64,000 bases of DNA, from assembly GCA_021787665.1 (NCBI GenBank), contig JAJYLN010000002.1, forward strand, positions 189,580 through 253,579, read 5' to 3'. Below, piece by piece: positions 17,120 to 24,258 of the stretch. Within the stretch, counting starts at the first letter, position 1. The number at the start of each line of letters is the position of its first letter. A program made the position numbers and the translations under genes. Under the pieces are notes generated by a model. The model was not told the DNA's origin, did not search any database, and saw nothing but the letters and a program-made list of their open reading frames with translations. Source of the stretch: a bacterium (GTDB taxonomy: Bacteria > JAMCPX01).

Positions 17120-17995
17120 TCACCTGTAAAAGAGCTTATGGATTTTTCTCAAGCTATGAGGAAAAACTTTGCTTATGATCTTGTTGTAGGTGTTTCGGAG
17201 TTTCCAGAATAGGCCGCTATAAGTGTACATTTCCTCTCTTCGCTGCAGCTCAGCAGAGATTGAGTTAATAAGCTTATTTTTCTCCTCTAAGCGGTCACAT
17301 AGTTGCCGGGTAAAATCAATCGCTGTGTTCCAGCTTCCACCTGGTGTATAAATCCACTGAATATGATCTTTGTGTTTTTCTATTATTTTTTTTACAGTTT
17401 GATAATATTCAGACGACGAGAAGCCTGTTGATTTGTGATATACATACATAGGTATTACATAGGCAGATAGGTTTATTCTTTTAATAGAAAGGCAATAATC
17501 AACAGCATAAAGGTGCCAGTCTGAACATACTTCCTCATCAAACCTTAGCTTCTGAAATACGGATTTCGGTATTATTGTTAAGCATTCGTCCAAGGCCTGC
17601 ACCGGCTCTGGGGCATTGATGCTTTTGGCTGATCCCCATACGTGATAATCGGGACCGTGTCTGATGACATTTCTCGCTCTCTTTTCGTTTGTATTACCAG
17701 TTTCAGACACACCTGCTACACCGGCTATGCCAAGATATTGTATTGAATCAAGATGTTTTTCTGCATCTTGCAGCCATAATGCAGAGGCAAGTTCTATGTC
17801 CTGATGGACAAACATTATGTATTTTTGATTTGTCTTTTCTCCTCCAAAGTTGAGTGCTTGAGCTGCTGATTTAAATTTGTGGTTTGTATTGTCTATGGTT
17901 ATAAGTTCAAACTTAGTGGTCTGAGCTTGCAAGCTTTTGAGTAAGTAATTCCCTAAAATGTCTTTGTTATTATATACACAAACTATGGAAAACAT
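17120..17995 (-). CDS. Family 2 glycosyltransferase
   Basis: The ATG at 17995 follows an AGAAGGA site by six bases and is preferred over the ATG at 18019; it gives 291 residues. The protein begins MFSIVCVYNNKDILGNYLL and has FELITIDNTNHKFKSAAQAL and KYIMFVHQDIELASALWLQD, where the HQDI replaces the usual D-x-D. This variant is common in a GT2 subgroup found in polysaccharide clusters. A C-terminal basic helix region (NTYNKIISKVFPHSLRKIHK) may touch the membrane. It is AT-rich, 56 bp upstream of the YfhO-like gene, and probably co-transcribed with it. Confidence 0.8.
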   Translation of the reverse strand: MFSIVCVYNNKDILGNYLLKSLQAQTTKFELITIDNTNHKFKSAAQALNFGGEKTNQKYIMFVHQDIELASALWLQDAEKHLDSIQYLGIAGVAGVSETGNTNEKRARNVIRHGPDYHVWGSAKSINAPEPVQALDECLTIIPKSVFQKLRFDEEVCSDWHLYAVDYCLSIKRINLSAYVIPMYVYHKSTGFSSSEYYQTVKKIIEKHKDHIQWIYTPGGSWNTAIDFTRQLCDRLEEKNKLINSISAELQRREEMYTYSGLFWKLRNTYNKIISKVFPHSLRKIHKLFYR

Positions 17996-18205
17996 TTGTG
18001 ATCCTTCTCCCATTTGCAATTATATCGACAGTGGGAGAATACCACAACCATGAAAAACTGCAACTGCATACTAATGATCGGGTCGCAAAGTCCCGGTACT
18101 ATCGGTTGCTGGGGTAGCATAGAGTAGTCCGAGTATCTGAGGTAAATACAGTTGCCGAAACAAAAATGTTTTGCTTTCTTTAATAACTATGGTATCAGTA
18201 TAAGT

Positions 18206-19015
18206 ATGAAGTACAAGCCGAAACATACAAAACGGGCCAAGCGTCTTGAGTCGAAAGAGCCGGAAGGTGGCTATTCAGCCTTGAAGGGCAAGGACGTGGA
18301 CGAGCTCGCGACGAGCATTTTAAAGCTGATCGGCGATGACAGGAAGAAGCGTGCAACGCTTGTGGGCTTGCTGGTGAGCGATGTTGCGACCAGGCAGGAA
18401 TTCGCCACCCTGCTGCATGAGTTCGAGGCCTCGCGGGAGGACTCTAACCGGAAGTTCGAGGCCTCGCGGGAAGACTCCGACCGGAAGTTCGAGGCAATAA
18501 ACAAACGGTTCGAGGAGGTGGACAAGCGGTTCGAGGCCATTGACAAAAAATTTGAAGAGCTGAGGATAGATCTGGACAAACGGTTCGAGACCCTCGATAA
18601 GTCCCTGACAAGGAAGATGGACATGCTTGGCTCTCGCTGGGGCGTAATGGCCGAGGACTCGTTTAGGGAAGGCTATGATCAGGTATTGAAAGAGACCGGC
18701 TATAGTGTTGTGAAATGGAAAAAGGTCGACTCCGGCGGTATGGTGTTCCGCCGTCCCAGGGAGGTGGAGATAGATATCCTGATTACGGACGGAAGGGCGA
18801 TAGCAATAGAAGTGAAGTCGTCCGTCACCAAGGGGGAGGTGGAGGCATTCGATAGGACAATAGAATTTTACGAGAAGACCGAGGGGAAAAAGATCGACGC
18901 AAGGTTCATCGTGGGAGTATACCCGTATCCCGGCGTGGTCGAATATGCAAAACAATACGGCATAAAGGTCGTAGGGGACATGGACGATGTTATCGGGGAT
19001 CAAGGCGGTGATTAG
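18206..19015 (+). CDS. DUF3782-like protein: coiled coil plus PD-(D/E)XK nuclease-like domain
   Basis: The ATG at 18206 (MKYKPKHTKR) gives 269 residues; an ATG at 18152 would add 18 unlike the rest. Residues ~85-150 are an 11-residue-repeat coiled coil (FEASREDSNRK, FEASREDSDRK, then FEAINKRFEEVDKRFEAIDK). The C-terminal domain has RPREVEIDILITDGRAIAIE followed by VKSS, which matches the E-x(n)-D-x(n)-E-x-K layout of PD-(D/E)XK nucleases. Proteins of this type are widespread in some cyanobacteria and thermophiles with no established role; nuclease activity is inference. It follows a divergent glycosyltransferase and precedes a zone of toxin-antitoxin relics. Confidence 0.7.
   Translation: MKYKPKHTKRAKRLESKEPEGGYSALKGKDVDELATSILKLIGDDRKKRATLVGLLVSDVATRQEFATLLHEFEASREDSNRKFEASREDSDRKFEAINKRFEEVDKRFEAIDKKFEELRIDLDKRFETLDKSLTRKMDMLGSRWGVMAEDSFREGYDQVLKETGYSVVKWKKVDSGGMVFRRPREVEIDILITDGRAIAIEVKSSVTKGEVEAFDRTIEFYEKTEGKKIDARFIVGVYPYPGVVEYAKQYGIKVVGDMDDVIGDQGGD
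18421..18486 (+). repeat. 33-bp tandem repeat inside the coiled-coil region
   Basis: Two near-identical 33-bp units (18421-18453 and 18454-18486) differ at a few bases and encode FEASREDS[N/D]RK. They show recent in-frame expansion of the coiled coil; further diverged 11-residue units follow. Confidence 0.8.
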
Positions 19016-19063
19016 ATACAACGCCGTGGATGGCAGATAGAGCTCATGGAGGGAAGGAGGAAA

Positions 19064-19186
19064 ATGACTGTTTCGTTTGTAGATTTTACATCTTTCATAG
19101 TCATGAAGGAATACCATCTCAATGAAGTCCTGACGGCGGACAGGCATTTTACAGAAATCGGATTGGGGTTCGAAAAGCTGTTTTAG
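19064..19186 (+). pseudogene. 5'-truncated PIN-domain toxin remnant
   Basis: A 40-residue reading frame contains SFVDFTSFIVMKEYHLNEVL and TADRHFTEIGLGFEKLF, which matches the last third of PIN-domain (VapC) toxins, including the D-x-x-S and T-x-D-x-x-F region. The first two thirds with the N-terminal catalytic Asp are missing. A strong GGAAGGAGG site lies just upstream of the ATG, so a peptide might be made, but it cannot be an active RNase on its own. Confidence 0.65.
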
Positions 19187-19202
19187 GTTAACTAGTAAAG
19201 CG

Positions 19203-19310
19203 ATGAACGTCAAAACCAACACATTCAAAGTGAGACGGTTTGTTTACGGTAGCGGTGATTTATTGGCCATTAAAGAGCAGAATTACAGAAAAGACGACAG
19301 AGGGGATTGA
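19203..19310 (+). pseudogene. Chimeric remnant of the gene pair at 19915-20560
   Basis: The first part (MNVKTNTFKVRRFVYGSG) matches the start of the small gene at 19915 (MNIATKTFKGRRFVYGSG). The next codons (DLLAIKEQNYRKDD) match the end of the nucleotidyltransferase gene at 20102 (DLLAIKEHFYRKDD). The two ends are fused in frame with the ~560 bp between them deleted. This shows that a second copy of the module once stood here. Confidence 0.75.
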
Positions 19311-19382
19311 GTAAGGCACGTTAACTTCTTTGCTTGCTTATTCGTAGATTTTTGGTTAGATTGCTATCAATGGTACTACTCG

Positions 19383-19802
19383 ATGGATAAGAAGACGGTA
19401 AAACGTTTAAAGAGTTATTTTGCCAAAAGGTACGATATAGCTTTTGCGCTCCTTTTCGGCTCATCCGTCAGGAACAAAATTCGTAAAGACGGGGTCGTCG
19501 ATATCGCCGCACACTTTGTCCCGCAAAGAGACATAGAGTGGGAAGCGTTCGGGAAAAGATATAAAGATGAAAACCGTATTGCTCTTGACCTTGAGATAAT
19601 AGTGAAAAAAGATATAGACCTTGTCGTCCTTAACAGGGCAAGCTCGCTCGTTGCCGATGAGATTCTAAGGACCGGTCTGCCTATCCTTATCAGAGATTCA
19701 AAATTGTTCATGAGTTTCCTGTGCATTGTTAGCGATGAGGCGGAATATGTCCGGACCAATCTGATTGAATCCTACGAGGAGAAAGCAATTGAAGCAGTCT
19801 GA
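19383..19802 (+). CDS. MNT-type nucleotidyltransferase, catalytic motif degenerate
   Basis: The protein has 139 residues in the small MNT fold (MntA-like). It has LLFGSSVRNKIRKDGVVDIA where active enzymes read G-S-x-x-R-G-x(5)-S-D-I-D-L; here the second Asp is replaced (VDIAAHF). MntA proteins AMPylate and neutralise HEPN RNase toxins. No HEPN gene is recognisable next to it: 19803-19914 holds only a short, broken stretch. It is therefore either a decayed antitoxin or a divergent one. No ribosome binding site is evident before the ATG at 19383. Confidence 0.65.
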   Translation: MDKKTVKRLKSYFAKRYDIAFALLFGSSVRNKIRKDGVVDIAAHFVPQRDIEWEAFGKRYKDENRIALDLEIIVKKDIDLVVLNRASSLVADEILRTGLPILIRDSKLFMSFLCIVSDEAEYVRTNLIESYEEKAIEAV

Positions 19803-19914
19803 TAAGGCTAAGATTGTTCCCAACATAGGGAGTATATAGAAAGAGAGATGGCTTATGTGCCGGTCTATGAGAAGGAAGTCGATTTTCCAAGTACGTTAAG
19901 AAAGAATTAGAGCT

Positions 19915-20130
19915 ATGAATATCGCAACCAAAACATTCAAAGGGAGACGGTTTGTCTATGGCAGCGGGACGCCGGACGAGATCGAGTCGCTCGACGTAGA
20001 AAAGGATTTCGAACACGTCCTTGACAGCCTGTATGCGATTAAGCGCTCCGTGTATTATCTGTTCGATATCGAAGATAGTATGAAAGTAAACAGGAAGGTG
20101 TATGGCACGAGAAAAGCAGTACGAGAATGA
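19915..20130 (+). CDS. Small protein (71 aa), candidate antitoxin partner of the next gene
   Basis: The protein has 71 residues: MNIATKTFKGRRFVYGSGTP at the start, then an acidic helical middle (EIESLDVEKDFEHVLDSLYA) and a basic end. It has no membrane segment and no domain that I recognise. Its end overlaps the nucleotidyltransferase-like gene by 29 nt, the usual arrangement of co-translated two-component modules. A decayed copy of the same pair sits at 19203-19310, so the two genes travel together. Antitoxin or regulator identity is inference from context. Confidence 0.55.
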   Translation: MNIATKTFKGRRFVYGSGTPDEIESLDVEKDFEHVLDSLYAIKRSVYYLFDIEDSMKVNRKVYGTRKAVRE

Positions 20131-20560
20131 CTATAAGGAATTTATAGAATTGCTGAATAAGCACGGCGTCGAATATTTGATCATCGGAGCCTATGCCGTC
20201 ATGTTTCATACCAACATTGCAAGGGAGACAAAAGACATCGATTTCTGGATTAACAGGACAAAAGAAAATGCCGAAAAATGTGCCAGAGCTATAAAAGAAT
20301 TTGCAGGATTGGACGTTACGAGCGATGATTTACTCGATAAAGATCAGATATTCTTCATAGGTGTCGAGCCCTATCGCATCGATCTTTTCAATGAGCAGAA
20401 CGGTTTTTCTTTTTATGACGCATACGCAAAAAGAAAAGAAGGGAAATTCAGGAATGTAAAAGCAATATTTATCTCTAAAAAAGATTTATTGGCCATCAAA
20501 GAACATTTTTACAGAAAAGACGACATGAAAGATATTAAGAGATTGAACAAGGCTGAATAA
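20102..20560 (+). CDS. Nucleotidyltransferase-like protein (DUF6036/AbiEii-like fold)
   Basis: The protein has 152 residues. EYLIIGAYAVMFHTNIARET followed by KDIDFWINRTKENAEKCARA matches the G-G-x-A-x(n)-h and D-x-D pattern of the AbiEii/DUF6036-type nucleotidyltransferases, with both Asp residues kept. The end (ISKKDLLAIKEHFYRKDDMK) is also typical: AbiEii-type proteins close with a D-x-x-D-I-x-x-L segment. AbiEii-type enzymes are toxins of type IV modules or tRNA-modifying toxins. Together with the overlapping 71-residue gene this is a candidate toxin-antitoxin module, though activity is unproven. Confidence 0.7.
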   Translation: MAREKQYENDYKEFIELLNKHGVEYLIIGAYAVMFHTNIARETKDIDFWINRTKENAEKCARAIKEFAGLDVTSDDLLDKDQIFFIGVEPYRIDLFNEQNGFSFYDAYAKRKEGKFRNVKAIFISKKDLLAIKEHFYRKDDMKDIKRLNKAE

Positions 20561-20563
20561 GAA

Positions 20564-21574
20564 ATGTCTCACCCCCCCATCCTCTCCATCATCATCGTCA
20601 ATTACAATGTAAAGGACTACATCCTCAACTGTATCCAGTCCATACAGGGCAAGATCGATGCGAAAAGGTGCCCGTATGAGGTAATAGTATCCGACAATGA
20701 ATCTAAGGATGGCAGTGTCCCTGCAATAAAAGATCGGTTCCCATGGGTCGAGGTCATAGAAAACAACGCGAACCTCGGCTTCAGCAGGGCGAATAATATT
20801 GCGGTAAATCGAGCGAGGGGCGATGTTCTCTTCATCTTTAATCCCGACACGCTGGTTATTAAGGGCATGGAAGAGATGGTGGAGTATATAAGGGGGCATA
20901 AAGAGATTGGGATACTGGGCCCGGTAATATACGATCAGGACAATAAAATAGATCTGAGCACCTGTTTCCTGGAATACTCGCCGCTCCACCTTTTCCTGGG
21001 TACCTTTTTCGATCCTTTTTACGCAAGGAGACGTGTGCACAACCTTACTATGCACATGAAGTCCCTCGCTCCGGTAGAGGTAGACAAAATATCGGGAGCG
21101 TGCATGTTGATCAGGAAGGATTTATTCGACAAGGTGGGACGTTTCGATGAAGCCTTTTTCTTTACAGGTGAAGAGCAGGATATATGTCTGACCGTTAAAG
21201 GAAAGGGGTATGCCATAAAGCTTTTCCCTTCAGCGGAGATAGTGCATTACCGCAGCAGGTCAATACCCAAGAACCCCTCTATAATCCTGGAAAGGCGTAT
21301 CCATGACCATACGAATGAGCCGTATTTTTACCTGTACAAAAAGCATTTTCCTTCCTATGCCGTCGTGTTTTTGTACTTAATTACCATCATAGCCCACCTA
21401 CGGCAGATATTCGTGTCTTTCGTGAAAAACGCCTACTTTGCATTGGCGAACGATAAGATCGCCCTGAACCGAAGGAATGAGATTATGCACAGGAGCTGGG
21501 TCATACTGAAATATTCCCTCAGTATTAAGACGATAAAATATCTGTTTTCGTCTATAAGTCCTCCAGAAAAATAA
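20564..21574 (+). CDS. Family 2 glycosyltransferase (rhamnosyltransferase-like)
   Basis: The protein has 336 residues. It starts with ILSIIIVNYNVKDYILNCIQ, has EVIVSDNESKDGSVPAIK and DVLFIFNPDTLVIKGM, and the acceptor-side VDKISGACMLIRKDLFDKVG with FFFTGEEQDICLTVKGKGY. The C-terminal ~90 residues contain a hydrophobic helix (AVVFLYLITIIAHLRQIF) that may anchor it to the membrane. This pattern fits enzymes adding rhamnose or a similar deoxysugar to lipid-linked oligosaccharide. It starts right after the nucleotidyltransferase gene and one base before the deacetylase gene, at the head of a plus-strand glycan run to 28.2 kb. Confidence 0.87.
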   Translation: MSHPPILSIIIVNYNVKDYILNCIQSIQGKIDAKRCPYEVIVSDNESKDGSVPAIKDRFPWVEVIENNANLGFSRANNIAVNRARGDVLFIFNPDTLVIKGMEEMVEYIRGHKEIGILGPVIYDQDNKIDLSTCFLEYSPLHLFLGTFFDPFYARRRVHNLTMHMKSLAPVEVDKISGACMLIRKDLFDKVGRFDEAFFFTGEEQDICLTVKGKGYAIKLFPSAEIVHYRSRSIPKNPSIILERRIHDHTNEPYFYLYKKHFPSYAVVFLYLITIIAHLRQIFVSFVKNAYFALANDKIALNRRNEIMHRSWVILKYSLSIKTIKYLFSSISPPEK

Positions 21575-21575
21575 T

Positions 21576-22937
21576 ATGTTTGGACAAACATTTGCCGATA
21601 TCATTTTGGAAAAGAAGCTGATCTTTTGTTTTCATAAGGTCAGCGAAGAAGACGGCTCGCTGCATCTCCTCGAGTATGCAATAACGAGACTTTTGAAATT
21701 GGGCTATAAAATCCTGCCGCTGGATGAGGCCATGGATTATAAGGACAGTAAAGTCGCTGTCCTGACCTTTGACGATGGGTATCAAAGCTTCTATCGTAAG
21801 GCGTACGGCGTGCTGAAGAAGTATAGCATAAGGGCCACGGTCTTTTTGATAACCGATTCGATTGATAAAAACACATTTTCGGCATTAGGCTCTGACACGG
21901 TCCCTACAATAATCGATCTCGATCCCCCTTTAGCTACAACCCAGATAAAAGAATTGAAAGAGTATGGCATAGAATTTGGGGATCACATGCATACCCATAG
22001 GAGGACTACAGAGATAACAAACGACGAGATGCGAAAGGAGTTGGCATTATCTATAAAAAGGATAGAGGAGATCACCTCTGAAAGGCCGGTAAGCTTCTGT
22101 TACCCGGAGGGATTTGTGGACGAAGGGAAGATTTCGCTTTTAAAAGAATTTGGATTAAAGTATGCAGTGGTTTCTTATTCTTCTACGGGGGGAGACAGTA
22201 AGCTAAGAAATAAACTTGGCTGGGAAAACAACTATCTTCTGCCGCGAATAGGGGTTTTAAAGGGATGGAAGTTTTATCTCGCGATCTCCAAAGCCCAAAA
22301 GTTTGTTTTCAAATTCTGGCTTACCTCGGTTAACAGATTCAGAAAGTTGTTTAAAATCGGTATTTACAATGCTCTCACGGGATTATACAAAAGGTATATT
22401 TATTACAAGATAATGCAAAAGATTTTTAAATTTGCTCCATGGCACGTCGGTAATCCTTATGAGCTAAGCGATGAAAGAGATTATAAAAAGCGTATTGTGG
22501 AAGAATTGAATCAATTGAATCTTGATACGGTTGTTGAATTAGGGTGTGGATTAGGAGAAATAATCAAAAGGATCAAAGCAACAAGAAAATACGGTATAGA
22601 TATAGATGATAAGGCAATAGCTTTTGCAGCCCGTCATAATACGAAGGGCGTTATATTCAAAAATGGATCTTTTAGAGATGTGTTAACTCTTGGTATAAAA
22701 AAGATCGATTGTCTTATAATGGTCAATTGGACGTTTAGTATTGAGCCTGAAATATTAAAAAAAGAAATGGATAATTTAATAGGCAACCTCGATATAACCT
22801 ATATAGTGACGGAAAGTATTGCTTACGAATGCTACCATAATTGGGACGAATTAATTGGAGGGCATTACCAGTGTATTAAAACCATATCGGATTTGAGAAG
22901 AGGAGAAATATTAAAATTTTATAAGAAGATTTCTTAA
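21576..22937 (+). CDS. Fusion: NodB-type polysaccharide deacetylase + SAM methyltransferase
   Basis: The protein has 453 residues. Residues 1-~235 are a NodB-homology domain: VAVLTFDDGYQSFYRKAYG (catalytic TFDD), GIEFGDHMHTHRRTTE (metal histidines), PVSFCYPEGF and YLLPRIGV. A linker with basic and aromatic residues (~245-290) leads to a class I methyltransferase domain (~300-453) with TVVELGCGLGEIIKRIKA and YGIDIDDKAIAFAAR. The DNA of the second half is distinctly more AT-rich than the first, so the fusion may join genes of different origin. A linked deacetylation and methylation of a glycan is inferred. The frame is open throughout. Confidence 0.8.
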   Translation: MFGQTFADIILEKKLIFCFHKVSEEDGSLHLLEYAITRLLKLGYKILPLDEAMDYKDSKVAVLTFDDGYQSFYRKAYGVLKKYSIRATVFLITDSIDKNTFSALGSDTVPTIIDLDPPLATTQIKELKEYGIEFGDHMHTHRRTTEITNDEMRKELALSIKRIEEITSERPVSFCYPEGFVDEGKISLLKEFGLKYAVVSYSSTGGDSKLRNKLGWENNYLLPRIGVLKGWKFYLAISKAQKFVFKFWLTSVNRFRKLFKIGIYNALTGLYKRYIYYKIMQKIFKFAPWHVGNPYELSDERDYKKRIVEELNQLNLDTVVELGCGLGEIIKRIKATRKYGIDIDDKAIAFAARHNTKGVIFKNGSFRDVLTLGIKKIDCLIMVNWTFSIEPEILKKEMDNLIGNLDITYIVTESIAYECYHNWDELIGGHYQCIKTISDLRRGEILKFYKKIS

Positions 22938-22951
22938 CCTAACAAAATAAC

Positions 22952-24067
22952 ATGTTCATGACAAAAATTACATATATTATTTCCGGCATTGACAAAGCAT
23001 TGGAGTTCGAATGGGTTGCTGAATATCTCGATAAAGATAAGTTTGAATTATCTTTTATTCTCCTCAATCCGGGCCGCAGCTATTTGGAAGAGTATCTCAA
23101 ACAAAAGGGTATACTTGTCATGACAATCAGATACAGGGGCAAGAGAGATTATATAGCGGCATTATTTAAGACCTATCTTTTCTTAAGAAGATATCATCCT
23201 GATATAATCCATGTACATCTCTTTCCGGCCGGCAGGGTAGGGCTTATTGCCGGGAAACTGACCGGTATTCACCGCAGAATTTATACGCGGCATTATTCGA
23301 CATATCACCATCAATATTTCCCGCACACGGTCAAATACGACAGACTGATCAACAGGCTGTCAACGGACATTGTAGCCATAAGCGATGTCGTAGAACAGGT
23401 TCTGAAACAAGAGGGTGTGGATGAGAAGAAGATTGTGAAGATACCGCATGGCTTTGATCTGAATATGTTTTATAACCCCAATTTTGGCGTAGTTCGGCAA
23501 CTCAAAGAAAAATATAAAACCGAAGGAAGATTCCCTGTTATCGGTGTTATCTCACGATATATGCGCTTCAAAGGTATTGATTATTTAATTCCCGCGTTCA
23601 AAGAGTTGTTAACAAAATATCCCAAGGCGTATTTGGTTCTTTCAAATGCCAGAGGATCCTATCAAGATACTATAAAAAAACTTTTGGCGGACCTGCCTGG
23701 TGACAGCTATGTCGAAATAACGTTTGAGTATAATCTGTCAGAGCTTTATCGGTTATTCGATGTATTTGTCCATGTTCCGATATACCCGCAATGCGAGGCG
23801 TTCGGACAGATTTATGTAGAGGCGCTTGCGGCGGGTATTCCGGCTATTTTCACCATGTCCGGCATAACCCATGAGTTTATCAAAGACAGGGAAAATGCTA
23901 TTATCGTACCGTATAAAGACAGTGAAGCGATTTACAATGCAATCGAGGAAATTTTAAATGACGAGGGATTAAGAAATAGGCTCATAGACAGGGGGAAGAA
24001 GTCTGTAGAGCGATTTTCAGTGGGCTATATGATTGAGAAACTCGAGAAGTTGTACCTGGAGAGATAA
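22952..24067 (+). CDS. Family 4 glycosyltransferase
   Basis: The protein has 371 residues with two Rossmann-like halves of the GT-B fold. The N-terminal half has DIIHVHLFPAGRVGLIAGKL and the donor-binding half has FPVIGVISRYMRFKGIDYLI and YPQCEAFGQIYVEALAAGIP, the E-x(7)-E region contacting the nucleotide sugar in GT4 enzymes. GT4 enzymes are retaining transferases. An alternative start two codons downstream is possible. It belongs to the plus-strand glycan run, 14 nt after the deacetylase-methyltransferase fusion; a repeat-containing gap of ~190 bp follows. Confidence 0.88.
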   Translation: MFMTKITYIISGIDKALEFEWVAEYLDKDKFELSFILLNPGRSYLEEYLKQKGILVMTIRYRGKRDYIAALFKTYLFLRRYHPDIIHVHLFPAGRVGLIAGKLTGIHRRIYTRHYSTYHHQYFPHTVKYDRLINRLSTDIVAISDVVEQVLKQEGVDEKKIVKIPHGFDLNMFYNPNFGVVRQLKEKYKTEGRFPVIGVISRYMRFKGIDYLIPAFKELLTKYPKAYLVLSNARGSYQDTIKKLLADLPGDSYVEITFEYNLSELYRLFDVFVHVPIYPQCEAFGQIYVEALAAGIPAIFTMSGITHEFIKDRENAIIVPYKDSEAIYNAIEEILNDEGLRNRLIDRGKKSVERFSVGYMIEKLEKLYLER

Positions 24068-24089
24068 AGGTCTTTGGTGGACAGGCGGG

Positions 24090-24225
24090 TATGTCGTTCT
24101 GAAGGAAGCGGGGCGACTGAAGAACCTGAAAAAAGACAGACTCTTCATTTCATTCAGAGTGACAGAGGGGACAGGTCCTTCGCCTACGGCCCAGAATGAC
24201 AGAAACGGTATGTCATTCGGCATGG
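24090..24225. repeat. Interspersed palindromic (REP-like) element
   Basis: The segment has TGTCGTTCTGAAGGAAGCG near its left end and TTCATTCAGAGTGACAG, CCCAGAATGACAG and TGTCATTCGG further right: repeated GTCATTCTGAA-type blocks in both orientations. The wording resembles the GTCATTCTGAG...GAAGAATCT intergenic repeats seen in many environmental bacterial genomes. It fills the gap between two glycosyltransferase genes and is not coding. Confidence 0.55.
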
Positions 24226-24258
24226 CAGAGAAGACAAAAATATGTATATAATCCCTAT

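Noticed and set aside
18421-18486. Two direct repeats as a possible CRISPR start
   Set aside because: The repeats are in frame, adjacent without spacers, and encode coiled-coil units.
24033-24251. 72-codon plus-strand frame between two glycosyltransferases
   Set aside because: It mostly translates the GTCATTCTGA-type repeat element, a known cause of false gene calls.
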